The notes under the pieces: model-generated
What the model saw: the letters and a program-made list of their open reading frames with translations, nothing else
Database searches by the model: none
What the model was told of the DNA's origin: nothing
Position numbers and translations under genes: made by a program
From: an uncultured Prevotellaceae bacterium
GTDB taxonomy: Bacteria > Bacteroidota > Bacteroidia > Bacteroidales > Bacteroidaceae
DNA: 57,280 bases
Reading direction: 5' to 3'
Assembly: GCA_902771155.1 (NCBI GenBank)
Contig: CACXVS010000012.1
Span: 1 to 57,280, forward strand
Shown here: positions 32,518-41,604 of the stretch, in pieces
How positions within the stretch are numbered: the stretch's first letter is position 1
Layout of the letters: each line of letters starts with the position of its first letter

Positions 32518-34457
32518 GGTATTAGGCGGTTTTCGATCATGCGTACCATATATTGCTGGATGATGGCCTTCATCTCGCGCTCCATTGTGGCCTGTTCAGC
32601 CACTTGTCCTTTCAGGTTATGGCTCATCAGATAATCTTTAAGGGCATAGACACCGATAGTCTGCTGACCATCGAACTGCAACACATAATCCCCCTTGCAA
32701 TACTGATAGATGCCATCGAGATAATTGATGGCCCACGTGTCTTTAGCTGGTGTGTTCAGCAAGTCGCATCCAAAGGCCATGTAAGGCTTGTCGTAGCCTA
32801 CAAGGTTGAGGACCGTAGGTAGGATGTCGGTTTGTTGGGCGATGCCGTCACGAATGCCTGGAGCGATGTCACCACTGGCATCATAAATAATAATAGAGGT
32901 ACTGAACTGATTGATGCTGCTCTTATACTCCGGGTGGTTGCTCATGTTTGTATGGTCGCCTGTCATCACAAACACGGTATTCTTGAACCAAGGCTCCTTG
33001 CTGGATTCCTCGAAGAAACGCTGGAGAGCATGGTCGCTATAGCGAATGCATTTATGAATAGGCATCTCTTCTTCTGGGAATTTTGTTTTGTATTGCTCTG
33101 GCACATGGAAGGGGTGATGGCTGGAGAGTGTGAAAAGGGCCGTCATGAAAGGCTCTTTCATATCACTCATCTTGATGCGGAAATATTGTAGGAAGGGTTC
33201 GTCCCATATGCCCCACCAGTTATCGGAGTCGGCTGCACCATTGGTACGCTTGTCGGCCTCGAAATCTTCCTGACTGAAGCACTGTTGGAAACCCGTAGAT
33301 TTTGTAAAGCCCTGAAATCCCAAACTAGAGGCGGGTGCCCCATGGAAGAAGGCTGTCTCGTAGCCCAGACTATCCAGACATGCCGCCATACCTCCAAGGT
33401 GATTGGTGGCGTGGGAAGCGGCAACAAACGACTCGACAAACATAGGCAATCCAGAAAGAGCCGATGGCATAGCATCGATACTGGCACGCCCGTTGGCATA
33501 AGTGTATCTGAAACTCACCGCCTTTTGCATCAGGGAATCAAGAAATGGGGTATAACCCTTATAACCAGGAAGTATCTCCAGATTCAGACTTCCGACATAC
33601 TCGCGTCCGAAACTCTCGAGGAAGATGACGACGACATTCTTCTTCTGTCGGGGAATGGAGTCTGGGGCTAAAGGCTCGTGGATGGGTGTGAAGATCTGCT
33701 CCAAAGTAGTCTCGTCCTGGTAATAATCAGGATTGTGATAGTTGTTCTTGCCAATGGTTCGGAACAAAGAGAAAGGTGTGTTCAGAATCAGCGATGCATC
33801 GTTGGGACGGTCGATAAACTGATTGGCGGTACTGATCTTGATAGGACGGTTATCCCAGAAGCCTCCTCGCATGCCTGCCCAACATAGGAAACCCACTATA
33901 ATTAATGAGAAAGACTGCGTGATATAGTAGCGCTTGCGAGGCTGGGTGTGGAACTTGGGAACCAGATAACAACACCAGAGCATGACCATCAGGGTGATAA
34001 AGAGCAATACCAGATACCAATGACGCACAAACTCCAGTCCCACGATACTGCCTAACTTATCGTCGGCACCAAATTCACTGAAAAAGGCACTGGTGGTGCG
34101 ACGGGCTGTGTATTGGAAATACACGGCATCGCCAAGATTAGTGGCGAGTCCCAAACCATTCACTATGATATAAAGCCATTTACTGATACGTTGCCATAGT
34201 ACATTCTCTTTGAGATGGCATGGTAATAGCACCAGAAGAATATAGAGGGCGTTGGTATAGGCCAGAGCCGAGGTGTCGAAATAAACGCCTCCCCAGAAAA
34301 TGTCCCAAAACTTAGGCGAACTGAGCACATGCTCGTACGTGCTGTAATTTTCCAAAAGGAAGGCGATGCGCGTTGCCATATAAGCTACGTACAACAATAA
34401 GAGATTGCTGATTAAGGCGATGATGCCAGGGACCTTCAGTGTATTAACCTTCTTCAT
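32514..34457 (-). CDS. LtaS-like sulfatase-fold phosphotransferase, paralogue 1
   Basis: The 647-residue protein has about five N-terminal membrane helices (1-210) and a periplasmic alkaline-phosphatase/sulfatase domain (about 265-600). Metal and catalytic features are VVIFLESFGREY (Glu), the NGRASIDAMPS segment with the expected Ser/Thr nucleophile position, and TGDHTNMSNH (Asp-His). Lipoteichoic-acid synthases use this fold to transfer glycerol phosphate from phosphatidylglycerol. In Gram-negative Bacteroidota the product is not teichoic acid, so addition of phosphoglycerol or phosphoethanolamine to surface glycans is more likely. It is a close paralogue of the next gene upstream, separated by one base. 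Confidence 0.9.
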   Translation of the reverse strand: MKKVNTLKVPGIIALISNLLLLYVAYMATRIAFLLENYSTYEHVLSSPKFWDIFWGGVYFDTSALAYTNALYILLVLLPCHLKENVLWQRISKWLYIIVNGLGLATNLGDAVYFQYTARRTTSAFFSEFGADDKLGSIVGLEFVRHWYLVLLFITLMVMLWCCYLVPKFHTQPRKRYYITQSFSLIIVGFLCWAGMRGGFWDNRPIKISTANQFIDRPNDASLILNTPFSLFRTIGKNNYHNPDYYQDETTLEQIFTPIHEPLAPDSIPRQKKNVVVIFLESFGREYVGSLNLEILPGYKGYTPFLDSLMQKAVSFRYTYANGRASIDAMPSALSGLPMFVESFVAASHATNHLGGMAACLDSLGYETAFFHGAPASSLGFQGFTKSTGFQQCFSQEDFEADKRTNGAADSDNWWGIWDEPFLQYFRIKMSDMKEPFMTALFTLSSHHPFHVPEQYKTKFPEEEMPIHKCIRYSDHALQRFFEESSKEPWFKNTVFVMTGDHTNMSNHPEYKSSINQFSTSIIIYDASGDIAPGIRDGIAQQTDILPTVLNLVGYDKPYMAFGCDLLNTPAKDTWAINYLDGIYQYCKGDYVLQFDGQQTIGVYALKDYLMSHNLKGQVAEQATMEREMKAIIQQYMVRMIENRLIP

Positions 34458-34458
34458 C

Positions 34459-36414
34459 TTATTGTGCGTTGAGTCTGTCTTGTGTCATGCGAGACATATA
34501 TTGTTGGATGATGGCCTTTAACTCGCGCTCCATCTGGGGTTGTTTAGGCGTTTTCCCCACGAGATTATGCTGCATGAGTGAGTCGTTGAGTGAATAAACG
34601 GCCTTACTCTGTACACCATCGAACTGAAGTACATAACCTTGTTTGACATATTGATAGATGCCATTCAGATAGTTGACGGCCCATGTGTCTTCCTTTGGTG
34701 TGTTCAAGACGTCGATGCCAAAACTGAAGAATGGCTTCTGGTAATGTAGCATACCCAGAACGGTGGGCAGGATGTCGATCTGTTGGGCAATTTTGTCTTG
34801 TACCTCTCCCTGGCGCTTAGGGTTGCCAGGCTCATATATAATAATAGGTGAACAGAAACCTCCGATGTCAGTCTGGTAAAATGCATGATCAGAGAGATTC
34901 GTGTGGTCGCTGGTGAGTACGAAGATCGTATTGTTGAACCAAGGTTCACGACTGACCTTCTCAAAGAATTTACCAATAGCCATGTCGGTATAGCGAATGC
35001 ATTTATGGATAATGATGCCTTCTTCAGGATATTGCGACTTATATTGTTCTGGGATGGCATAGGGATGGTGGCTACTGGCTGTGAAGACAGCTGTCATAAA
35101 GGGCTCTTTCATTTCCGACATCTTTGTGGCGTAGTATTGCAGGAACGGTTCGTCCCAGATGGCCCACATACCATCGAAATCCCGATCACCACCGAAACGG
35201 GTATCGTCATCATAGTCCTCCCGTCCGTAGTAATTCTGGAAGCCTGTGGCCCTTGAGAAAGCCTGGAATCCCATGGAACCACGTTGTGCACCATGGAAGA
35301 AAGCCGTTTGGTAACCTTCAGCGGCAAGGATTGAGGCAAGGCCATCGATATGGTTCATGGAGGCTGGCGTCAAGAAGAAGGGCTCTACGAACATCGGTAT
35401 GCTGGAAAGAATAGAAGGCATGCCATCGATCGACTTGCGGCCATTGCAGTAAGAGTGGGTAAAAGTGACGCTTTTTCCGATCAGTGCGTCAACATAAGGT
35501 GTATAGCCCTTATAACGTCCTCCCTCAAGTGTCTTGTTAAGGGCTCCAATATATTCTCGTCCGAAACTCTCCACAATCAGTACCACCACGTTCTTTTTCG
35601 TCATAGGTATGGTGTCTGAGGGAACATGTACAGGCGTATAGATGCCTTCCATCTCCTGTTCGCTACTAAAATAGTCTGGTACCACAAACACATCCTTGCC
35701 AATTGTGCGATAAAGCGAGAATGGGGTGTTCAGGACCAGGGCCGCTTCAACAGGGCGGTTCACGTACTGGTTAGCGTTAGAGATAGCAATAGGACGGACC
35801 GCTGTGGTAAATCCTCCCCGGATACCAGCCACCACGAAAGGCGCGAATGCTGCCAGGGAGAGAAACACGGTGAGTGCATATGGCCAAGGGCGCAAGCGCT
35901 TACACTCCAGTCCTGTTTTGACATATAGTCGCCAAGCACACCAGATGAAGAAAGCAAATAAGACTACCAGATACAGATGATGCAAGGTCTCTGTCAGGAA
36001 GATGGAGCCAAGATTGCCCTCGTTGGAGAACTCCCTAAATACGGTGGTGGTTGTCCGTCGCATGGTATATTGGAAATAGACGGAGTCGCAGAGGTTGATG
36101 GTAAGGGCTATGCCATTGATGACGATGAATACCCACTTGCATATCAACTGGTAGGTGTTGTTCTCCTTCGCATGCCAGGGGAAGAGCATCATCACGATAT
36201 ATGGAATATTGGTAACGAGAATGGCAGAAGTGTCGAACACCAGTCCGCCTCCCAACATTTCAATGAGATGTGAGAAGGAAAGTCCCTGCTCGAAATAACT
36301 GTAGTTTACCAATAAGTAGATAATCCTCGCCATGAAATACAGCACATAAGCAATGCCCAGATTGCATAACATTGCAGTCAGAGGTGAGAGATATCCTAAT
36401 CGACGTGTGTTCAT
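34459..36414 (-). CDS. LtaS-like sulfatase-fold phosphotransferase, paralogue 2
   Basis: This 651-residue protein has the same plan as its downstream neighbour: five membrane helices, the shared segment RTTTTVFREFSNEGNLGSI near 130-150, then the sulfatase domain with VVLIVESFGREY, NGRKSIDGMPS and LTSDHTNLSDH. The shared C-terminal pattern ERELKAIIQQYMSRM shows that the two arose by tandem duplication. Differences around the nucleophile (K-S against A-S) may change substrate. It overlaps the third paralogue by ATGA, so all three are one transcription unit. Confidence 0.9.
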   Translation of the reverse strand: MNTRRLGYLSPLTAMLCNLGIAYVLYFMARIIYLLVNYSYFEQGLSFSHLIEMLGGGLVFDTSAILVTNIPYIVMMLFPWHAKENNTYQLICKWVFIVINGIALTINLCDSVYFQYTMRRTTTTVFREFSNEGNLGSIFLTETLHHLYLVVLFAFFIWCAWRLYVKTGLECKRLRPWPYALTVFLSLAAFAPFVVAGIRGGFTTAVRPIAISNANQYVNRPVEAALVLNTPFSLYRTIGKDVFVVPDYFSSEQEMEGIYTPVHVPSDTIPMTKKNVVVLIVESFGREYIGALNKTLEGGRYKGYTPYVDALIGKSVTFTHSYCNGRKSIDGMPSILSSIPMFVEPFFLTPASMNHIDGLASILAAEGYQTAFFHGAQRGSMGFQAFSRATGFQNYYGREDYDDDTRFGGDRDFDGMWAIWDEPFLQYYATKMSEMKEPFMTAVFTASSHHPYAIPEQYKSQYPEEGIIIHKCIRYTDMAIGKFFEKVSREPWFNNTIFVLTSDHTNLSDHAFYQTDIGGFCSPIIIYEPGNPKRQGEVQDKIAQQIDILPTVLGMLHYQKPFFSFGIDVLNTPKEDTWAVNYLNGIYQYVKQGYVLQFDGVQSKAVYSLNDSLMQHNLVGKTPKQPQMERELKAIIQQYMSRMTQDRLNAQ

Positions 36415-38237
36415 TCCTTATACTCCTCCATATTTCTTAATCTGTCCGTAGCTGTTTGCAGGATGGCCTTTCCCTTCTTGATCAACAGTTCGCTGTCGCT
36501 ACTCTTATCGACAATGATGCGGTTGGCATTCAAATCGAAGACGGCAAATCCTGTACTGTCCCTCATGGTGATACCATTGTTATAGGTATGTACGGCAAAG
36601 GGATATTGATAACTCTTGCTCATGATGTCACGACTGAAAAAGTATTCATGATGAGCAATGCCTAATTGTCCCAGCAAGGTGGCAGGAAGGTCGGTTTGAT
36701 TGCATATCTGCTCAATGCGTCGTGGTGACTTGATGGCACCTCCTAACCAGAGCATGGGCACATGGTCATGCAGTTCGTGCTCTTCGCCAACACCTAAGTA
36801 AGAAAAACCATGATCGGGCAATAGAATCACCAACAGATTATCCCACTGTGGCGTCTGCTTCATGTCGTTGATGAAGTTGCCTATGCACTCGTCAAGATAG
36901 TTGAAGGCGTTTAGGATCTCGTCGTCCAGACGATGTGTGGGCACATCCCAAGGTTCGTGGCTGCTCAGTGTTGAGTAGCCAATAAGGAAAGGCTCTTGCC
37001 CTTGTCTGACCATATCGCCCAGTGTGGCAAAGGTGATATCGTCGCGTACACCCCATTCTGAGGTTTTCTGTTCTTCAAGGGAGTAATCCTTCATCCAGTG
37101 CAATTGCTCGAAGCCCGTTGTAATAAGGTAACTTCGCATATTGGTGAAATTAATGTCGCCCCCATAAAGGTAATAGGTGTGATAGCCATTCTTCCGGAGT
37201 GATTGTGCAATACCAGGCATTAAGCGTGTCTTCTCTGGCATTTTCATCACAGAGGAACGTGGGAAGGATGGGTATCCGCTCCATGTGCAGAGTGTACCAC
37301 GATCCGTGCGATAGGAGTTGGCGTAGAAGTTGGCGAAATAAACACCCTCTTCCGTGAGTTGATTCAGGTGGGGCATGATGTCACTCCGTTTGCCGATGTC
37401 CTCCGTGAAGATGCCCCCACAACTTTCCATCAGGATGACGACAATGTTGGGGTGCTGAGTTCTCAGAAGGGTATCCGGTTCCGTACTGTCTGTGAAATAG
37501 AATCCCTCCATGAGTCGGTCGCATTCAGAATCCTCCATAAACGTATAGTCGGGCACGAAGTTCGCGGTCCTTTCCAGGGAGGCCATAAAACTGAAGACAG
37601 GATTTACGGCAGAGTGGTTCAGAAACTGGTTCTGTGAGTAATACACCTGTCCGATGTTCGTGGTGGATTCATGGAGTCCGCCTCGGATGCCAACAAAGAT
37701 GAGAGGCATTGCCACCAGACCGGCGATGGTGGCTATGATGCGATGGTGCATTTCCGGGAGTCTGAGGGGGATGCGCCAGTAAGCCATGGTGAAGAGCCAA
37801 ACCAGGAGTATGATGACCAAGAGGCGCAACAGGATATAACCTGTAGAGACACTGGCCATAGCCTCGGTAGGGGTTTCGAGATATTGCAGGCATGAGGCGT
37901 CGAGTTTGAAATTCCAGAACTCATAGAGACTGGTATCTGCTACGAAGGCCAACGCAAAGGCAATGGCGATAATCAGACTAAAAGGTCGGAGGATCCATCG
38001 GAAACATTTTTCACGAGGATACCAGATGCTCGCCATCATGCAGATAAAAGGGATGGCAAAGACATAGAGCGCCGTGCTGAGGTCAAGACTCAAACCATGC
38101 CAGACGACATCAGTCATGTCGCCTGTGGCAAAGGGATGATCGCCTCCATTCATCAGCATAAACCCTACCTTCGCAGCGATGAAGATCACCACCGTGAGGA
38201 GATAATACTTGATGAGATAAAGCAGCCTTTCCTTCAC
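36411..38237 (-). CDS. LtaS-like sulfatase-fold phosphotransferase, paralogue 3 (divergent)
   Basis: The 608-residue third member is more distant. It has the five-helix N-terminus (about 1-200) and a sulfatase domain with VVILMESCGGIF (metal Glu), YRTDRGTLCTWSG (Thr near the nucleophile position) and LLPDHGFSY (Asp-His). The nucleophile region and spacing differ from the other two, suggesting a different substrate. It starts two bases downstream of the end of the ABC exporter gene and is probably co-transcribed with it. Phosphoglycerol or phosphoethanolamine transfer in the periplasm is inferred from the family. Confidence 0.88.
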   Translation of the reverse strand: MKERLLYLIKYYLLTVVIFIAAKVGFMLMNGGDHPFATGDMTDVVWHGLSLDLSTALYVFAIPFICMMASIWYPREKCFRWILRPFSLIIAIAFALAFVADTSLYEFWNFKLDASCLQYLETPTEAMASVSTGYILLRLLVIILLVWLFTMAYWRIPLRLPEMHHRIIATIAGLVAMPLIFVGIRGGLHESTTNIGQVYYSQNQFLNHSAVNPVFSFMASLERTANFVPDYTFMEDSECDRLMEGFYFTDSTEPDTLLRTQHPNIVVILMESCGGIFTEDIGKRSDIMPHLNQLTEEGVYFANFYANSYRTDRGTLCTWSGYPSFPRSSVMKMPEKTRLMPGIAQSLRKNGYHTYYLYGGDINFTNMRSYLITTGFEQLHWMKDYSLEEQKTSEWGVRDDITFATLGDMVRQGQEPFLIGYSTLSSHEPWDVPTHRLDDEILNAFNYLDECIGNFINDMKQTPQWDNLLVILLPDHGFSYLGVGEEHELHDHVPMLWLGGAIKSPRRIEQICNQTDLPATLLGQLGIAHHEYFFSRDIMSKSYQYPFAVHTYNNGITMRDSTGFAVFDLNANRIIVDKSSDSELLIKKGKAILQTATDRLRNMEEYKE

Positions 38238-38239
38238 TT

Positions 38240-40066
38240 CTATTGTTGCATTTCGTGTAGTTTCTTGTAATAGCCGTCAGAGGCGAGCAATTCCTCATGA
38301 GAACCTCGCTCAACGATCTTGCCCTCATGGAGCACACAGATTTCATCGGCATTCTTGATGGTAGAAAGACGATGGGCGATGGCGACGGTGGTGCGCGTCT
38401 TCATCAAGCGCTCAAGGGCATCCTGTACCAGGCGTTCGCTCTCTGTGTCGAGGGCCGAGGTGGCCTCGTCGAGGATGAGGATGGGAGGATTCTTCAAGAT
38501 GGCCCGGGCGATGGAGACACGTTGGCGCTGACCACCCGAGAGACGACCGCCACGATCGCCTATGTTCGTATCGAAACCCTGTTCGCTTTGCATGATGAAA
38601 TCATAGGCATTGGCAATCTTTGCTGCCTCCTCAATCTGTTCCTGAGTGGCGTGATCGACACCAAAACTGATATTATTGCGGAAGGAGTCGTTGAAGAGGA
38701 TGGCCTCCTGGTTGACATTGCCAATGAGTTGGCGCAAGTCGTGGATGCCTAAGTCCTTCACGTTGATACCGTCGATAAGCACCTCGCCCTCCTGCACATC
38801 GTAATAACGGGGGATGAGATCGACGAGGGTGGATTTGCCAGAGCCCGATTGTCCCACGATGGCGATGGTCTTGCCCTTGGGGATGACGAGGTTGATATCG
38901 CGAAGAACCCATTGCTCTGCATACTTAAAGCTAACATGACGGAACTCGATCTCGTGGTCGAAACTGGCGATATGCTTAGGATTCGCAGGTTCCTGAATGG
39001 TGTTGTCTGCCATCAGGATCTTGTCCACACGCTCCATAGAGGCCAGACCCTTGGGGATGTTGTAACCTGCCTTCGAGAAATCTTTCAAGGGGTTGATGAT
39101 GGAGTAGAGCATCACCATATAGTAGATGAAGATGGGGCCTGAGAGGGTGTGGTTGTTGATGACGAGGATACCACCGAACCACAATACGATAACAATCATG
39201 ATGGTGCCCAGGAACTCCGACATCGGGTGGGCTGAGGATTGACGGATATTGACTCGCATGATGTCGTTGCGATAGGCAGAGTTGATCTGGTCGAAACGAC
39301 GGTTCATCTTCTCTTCAGCGATAAAGGCCTTGATGATGCGCAGACCTCCCAGTGTCTCCTCCACCTGACTCATCGTGTCGCTCCACAGGGCCTGGGCCTT
39401 GATAGAATCCTGCTTCAGCTTACGACCTACCCAACCCATGAACCACCCCATGATGGGAACGATGATGAGGGTGAAGAGTGTCAACTCCCACGAGATAAAG
39501 AGCAGGGCAGCAAAATAGCTGACGATGAGAATCGGGTTCTTGAACAGCATCTCGAGCGAGGCCATGATGGAGTTCTCTATCTCCTGCACATCACCACTCA
39601 TGCGGGCAATGATGTCACCCTTGCGCTCCTCGGAGAAGAAGCCTAAAGGCAACGAGGTGATTTTCTGATAGAGTTGGTTGCGAATATCGCGTACCACACC
39701 TGTCCTGATAGGTATGATGGTAGCAGCAGAGAGGAAATAGGCTCCCGTCTTCAGGAATGTGGTAACGGCCAGGAAGATACCTATCAGCAGCAATGTCGTG
39801 GTCTGGCCCCATTCTGCAATCAGGCCATTCACGTAGTAGTTCATATTGTTCATCAGAACGGTCTGGAGATTGCCCCAGTCCCAGGCCATCAGTGAGGTGG
39901 CCGACTCTGCATCGCTTGTCTGGAAGAGAATCTGCAGAATGGGGATGAGCGCAGCAAACGAGAAGATGTTGAGTACGGCTGAGAGGATATTGAATACCAC
40001 CGACAGTACGAGGTATTTCTTGTAGGGAGGCACGAACCGCCTCAGAACATTCAGGAATTCTTTCAT
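38240..40066 (-). CDS. MsbA-like ABC exporter (fused permease-ATPase)
   Basis: This 608-residue half-transporter has six membrane helices (about 15-330) and a nucleotide-binding domain (about 360-600). The Walker A is GQSGSGKS, the signature LSGGQRQR, Walker B ILILDEATSALD, and the H-loop AHRLS. Such proteins flip lipids (lipid A-core in MsbA) or export drugs and peptides. The start at 40066 sits in an ATGA overlap with miaB; a frame to 40186 inside miaB is rejected. Co-orientation with three LtaS-like enzymes favours a lipid or glycolipid substrate, but this is inference. Confidence 0.93.
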   Translation of the reverse strand: MKEFLNVLRRFVPPYKKYLVLSVVFNILSAVLNIFSFAALIPILQILFQTSDAESATSLMAWDWGNLQTVLMNNMNYYVNGLIAEWGQTTTLLLIGIFLAVTTFLKTGAYFLSAATIIPIRTGVVRDIRNQLYQKITSLPLGFFSEERKGDIIARMSGDVQEIENSIMASLEMLFKNPILIVSYFAALLFISWELTLFTLIIVPIMGWFMGWVGRKLKQDSIKAQALWSDTMSQVEETLGGLRIIKAFIAEEKMNRRFDQINSAYRNDIMRVNIRQSSAHPMSEFLGTIMIVIVLWFGGILVINNHTLSGPIFIYYMVMLYSIINPLKDFSKAGYNIPKGLASMERVDKILMADNTIQEPANPKHIASFDHEIEFRHVSFKYAEQWVLRDINLVIPKGKTIAIVGQSGSGKSTLVDLIPRYYDVQEGEVLIDGINVKDLGIHDLRQLIGNVNQEAILFNDSFRNNISFGVDHATQEQIEEAAKIANAYDFIMQSEQGFDTNIGDRGGRLSGGQRQRVSIARAILKNPPILILDEATSALDTESERLVQDALERLMKTRTTVAIAHRLSTIKNADEICVLHEGKIVERGSHEELLASDGYYKKLHEMQQ

Positions 40067-41367
40067 AATAATTCTCCTAATAAGGTTGCACTTGTAGAAC
40101 CCGTAATGCGGACTCTGACCGTTTCTCCAATATGATGATCGCCTTTGTCGAAGACCACCATCTTGTTTTGTTCTGTACGACCACAAAGTTGACTCCGTGA
40201 GCGCTTAGAGAAGCCTTCAACCAGGACGTCGAACTCATGCCCGACATCTTTTTGGTTCTGTTGGGCTGATATCTCCGTCTGAAGGGCGATAAGTTCGTTC
40301 AGACGACGGATTTTCTCCTCCTCAGGCACATTGTCGGGCAGATGCTTCGAGGCATAGGTACCTGGGCGCTCTGAGTATTTGAACATAAAGGCGGAGTCGT
40401 AGCCCACCTCACGCATCAGTGAGAGCGAGAGCTGGTGGTCTTCCTCCGTCTCCGAGCAATAGCCCACGAAGATATCCGTAGAGAGTCCGCAATCGGGGAT
40501 GATACGACGGATAGCGGCGACACGGTCCAGATACCACTCACGGGTGTATTTGCGGTTCATCAGTTTCAGAATACGGTCGCTTCCACTCTGTACGGGGAGG
40601 TGGATATGTTTGCAGACGTTGGGCATATCGGCAATCACCTGTAGCGTTTCGTCGCTCATGTCTTTCGGATGCGAGGTGGTAAAGCGGACGCGCATCTCCG
40701 GCACTTCCTCAGCCACTCGACGGAGCAACAAGGGGAAACTCGTTTCGCCACAAGAGAAAGAGTTCACGTTCTGGCCCAGGAGAGTCACCTCTTTATAGCC
40801 TTTGTCTCGCAGGTCGCGTACCTCCCTGAGGATGCTTTCCACATCGCGACTCCGCTCACGACCACGGGTATAGGGCACGATGCAGTAGTGGCAGAAGTTG
40901 TTGCAACCTCGCATGATACTCACAAAACCACCTATCTTATGTCCCAGACCGATGCGTTGGGGCACCACGTCCTTATAAGTCTCTGTCGTGGAGAGTTCGA
41001 TATTCATGGCCTTATGCCCCGTTTCTGCCTGGGCAATCAGGTCAGGCAATGACAGGTAGGCATCAGGACCAGCCACCAGATCGCAATAATGGTTGTCGAG
41101 CAGGTCTTGCTGGGCACGTTCCGCCATGCATCCAAGCACACCAATGATTAAGGGATGCTTGCGGCGCTCAGCATTCAGGGCCTCTAGACGATGATAAATC
41201 TTCTGTTCCGCGTTATCGCGAACCGAACAGGTGTTCAGGAACACGGCATCGGCCTCCTCCAACTGCTCTGTGGTCTCGTAGCCAGCCATTTGCATCACTG
41301 AGGCAACCACCTCAGAGTCTGCCACATTCATCTGGCATCCGTATGTTTCTATATACAATTTCTTCAT
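40063..41367 (-). CDS. miaB: tRNA-2-methylthio-N6-dimethylallyladenosine synthase
   Basis: MiaB adds a methylthio group to i6A37 of tRNAs using radical-SAM chemistry and two iron-sulfur clusters. The 434-residue protein has an N-terminal MTTase domain (Cys in ETYGCQMN, NTCSVRD and GVLGCMAE), the radical-SAM motif CNNFCHYC (about 154-161), and a C-terminal TRAM domain (about 370-434). The length is normal. The ATG at 41367 follows a strong promoter (41376-41408). It is the first gene of a five-gene minus-strand run down to 32514. Confidence 0.97.
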   Translation of the reverse strand: MKKLYIETYGCQMNVADSEVVASVMQMAGYETTEQLEEADAVFLNTCSVRDNAEQKIYHRLEALNAERRKHPLIIGVLGCMAERAQQDLLDNHYCDLVAGPDAYLSLPDLIAQAETGHKAMNIELSTTETYKDVVPQRIGLGHKIGGFVSIMRGCNNFCHYCIVPYTRGRERSRDVESILREVRDLRDKGYKEVTLLGQNVNSFSCGETSFPLLLRRVAEEVPEMRVRFTTSHPKDMSDETLQVIADMPNVCKHIHLPVQSGSDRILKLMNRKYTREWYLDRVAAIRRIIPDCGLSTDIFVGYCSETEEDHQLSLSLMREVGYDSAFMFKYSERPGTYASKHLPDNVPEEEKIRRLNELIALQTEISAQQNQKDVGHEFDVLVEGFSKRSRSQLCGRTEQNKMVVFDKGDHHIGETVRVRITGSTSATLLGELL

Positions 41368-41375
41368 TTCGGGTG

Positions 41376-41408
41376 CAAAGGTACTACAAATTATCGGATT
41401 ATTCCAAA
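41376..41408 (-). promoter_or_regulatory. promoter of the miaB operon
   Basis: On the minus strand TTTG (complement of 41405-41408) precedes TACCTTTG (complement of 41376-41383) with 21 bases between, a full consensus match. Confidence 0.78.
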
Positions 41409-41483
41409 TAAATTTGGAAAAACACTCATTTTGCATCTAAATAAGTGCGTTAGTTGCGCATATTCTTCGCTTGGGAATTTTTC

Positions 41484-41564
41484 GTTTCAAAGTTTGAAAC
41501 GTACATACCAAAGTTTGAAATGTACGTACCAAAGTTTGAAACGTACGTACCAAAGTTTGAAACG
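41484..41564. repeat. four tandem 21-bp repeats (CAAAGTTTGAAACGTACGTAC)
   Basis: Copies of CAAAGTTTGAAAC start at 41488, 41509, 41530 and 41551, an exact 21-base period, with ACGTACGTAC or a one-base variant between them. GTTTCAAA-G-TTTGAAAC (41484-41500) forms a 17-base inverted repeat, and ACGTACGT is itself a palindrome, so the array is symmetric at two scales. It lies between the end of dgt and the miaB promoter region. There are no variable spacers, so it is not CRISPR. Binding sites for a regulator, a nucleoid protein or a dispersed repeat family are possible. Confidence 0.85.
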
Positions 41565-41604
41565 AAAAAATCTATTCGCAGAAAAAACAATGACGAGGGG
41601 TGTT

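Noticed and set aside
38240..40186. Longer start of the ABC exporter
   Set aside because: The first 40 codons lie in another frame of miaB; the ATGA overlap start at 40066 fits the family N-terminus.
41484..41564. Possible CRISPR array
   Set aside because: The units are tandem with no variable spacers and no cas genes are present.
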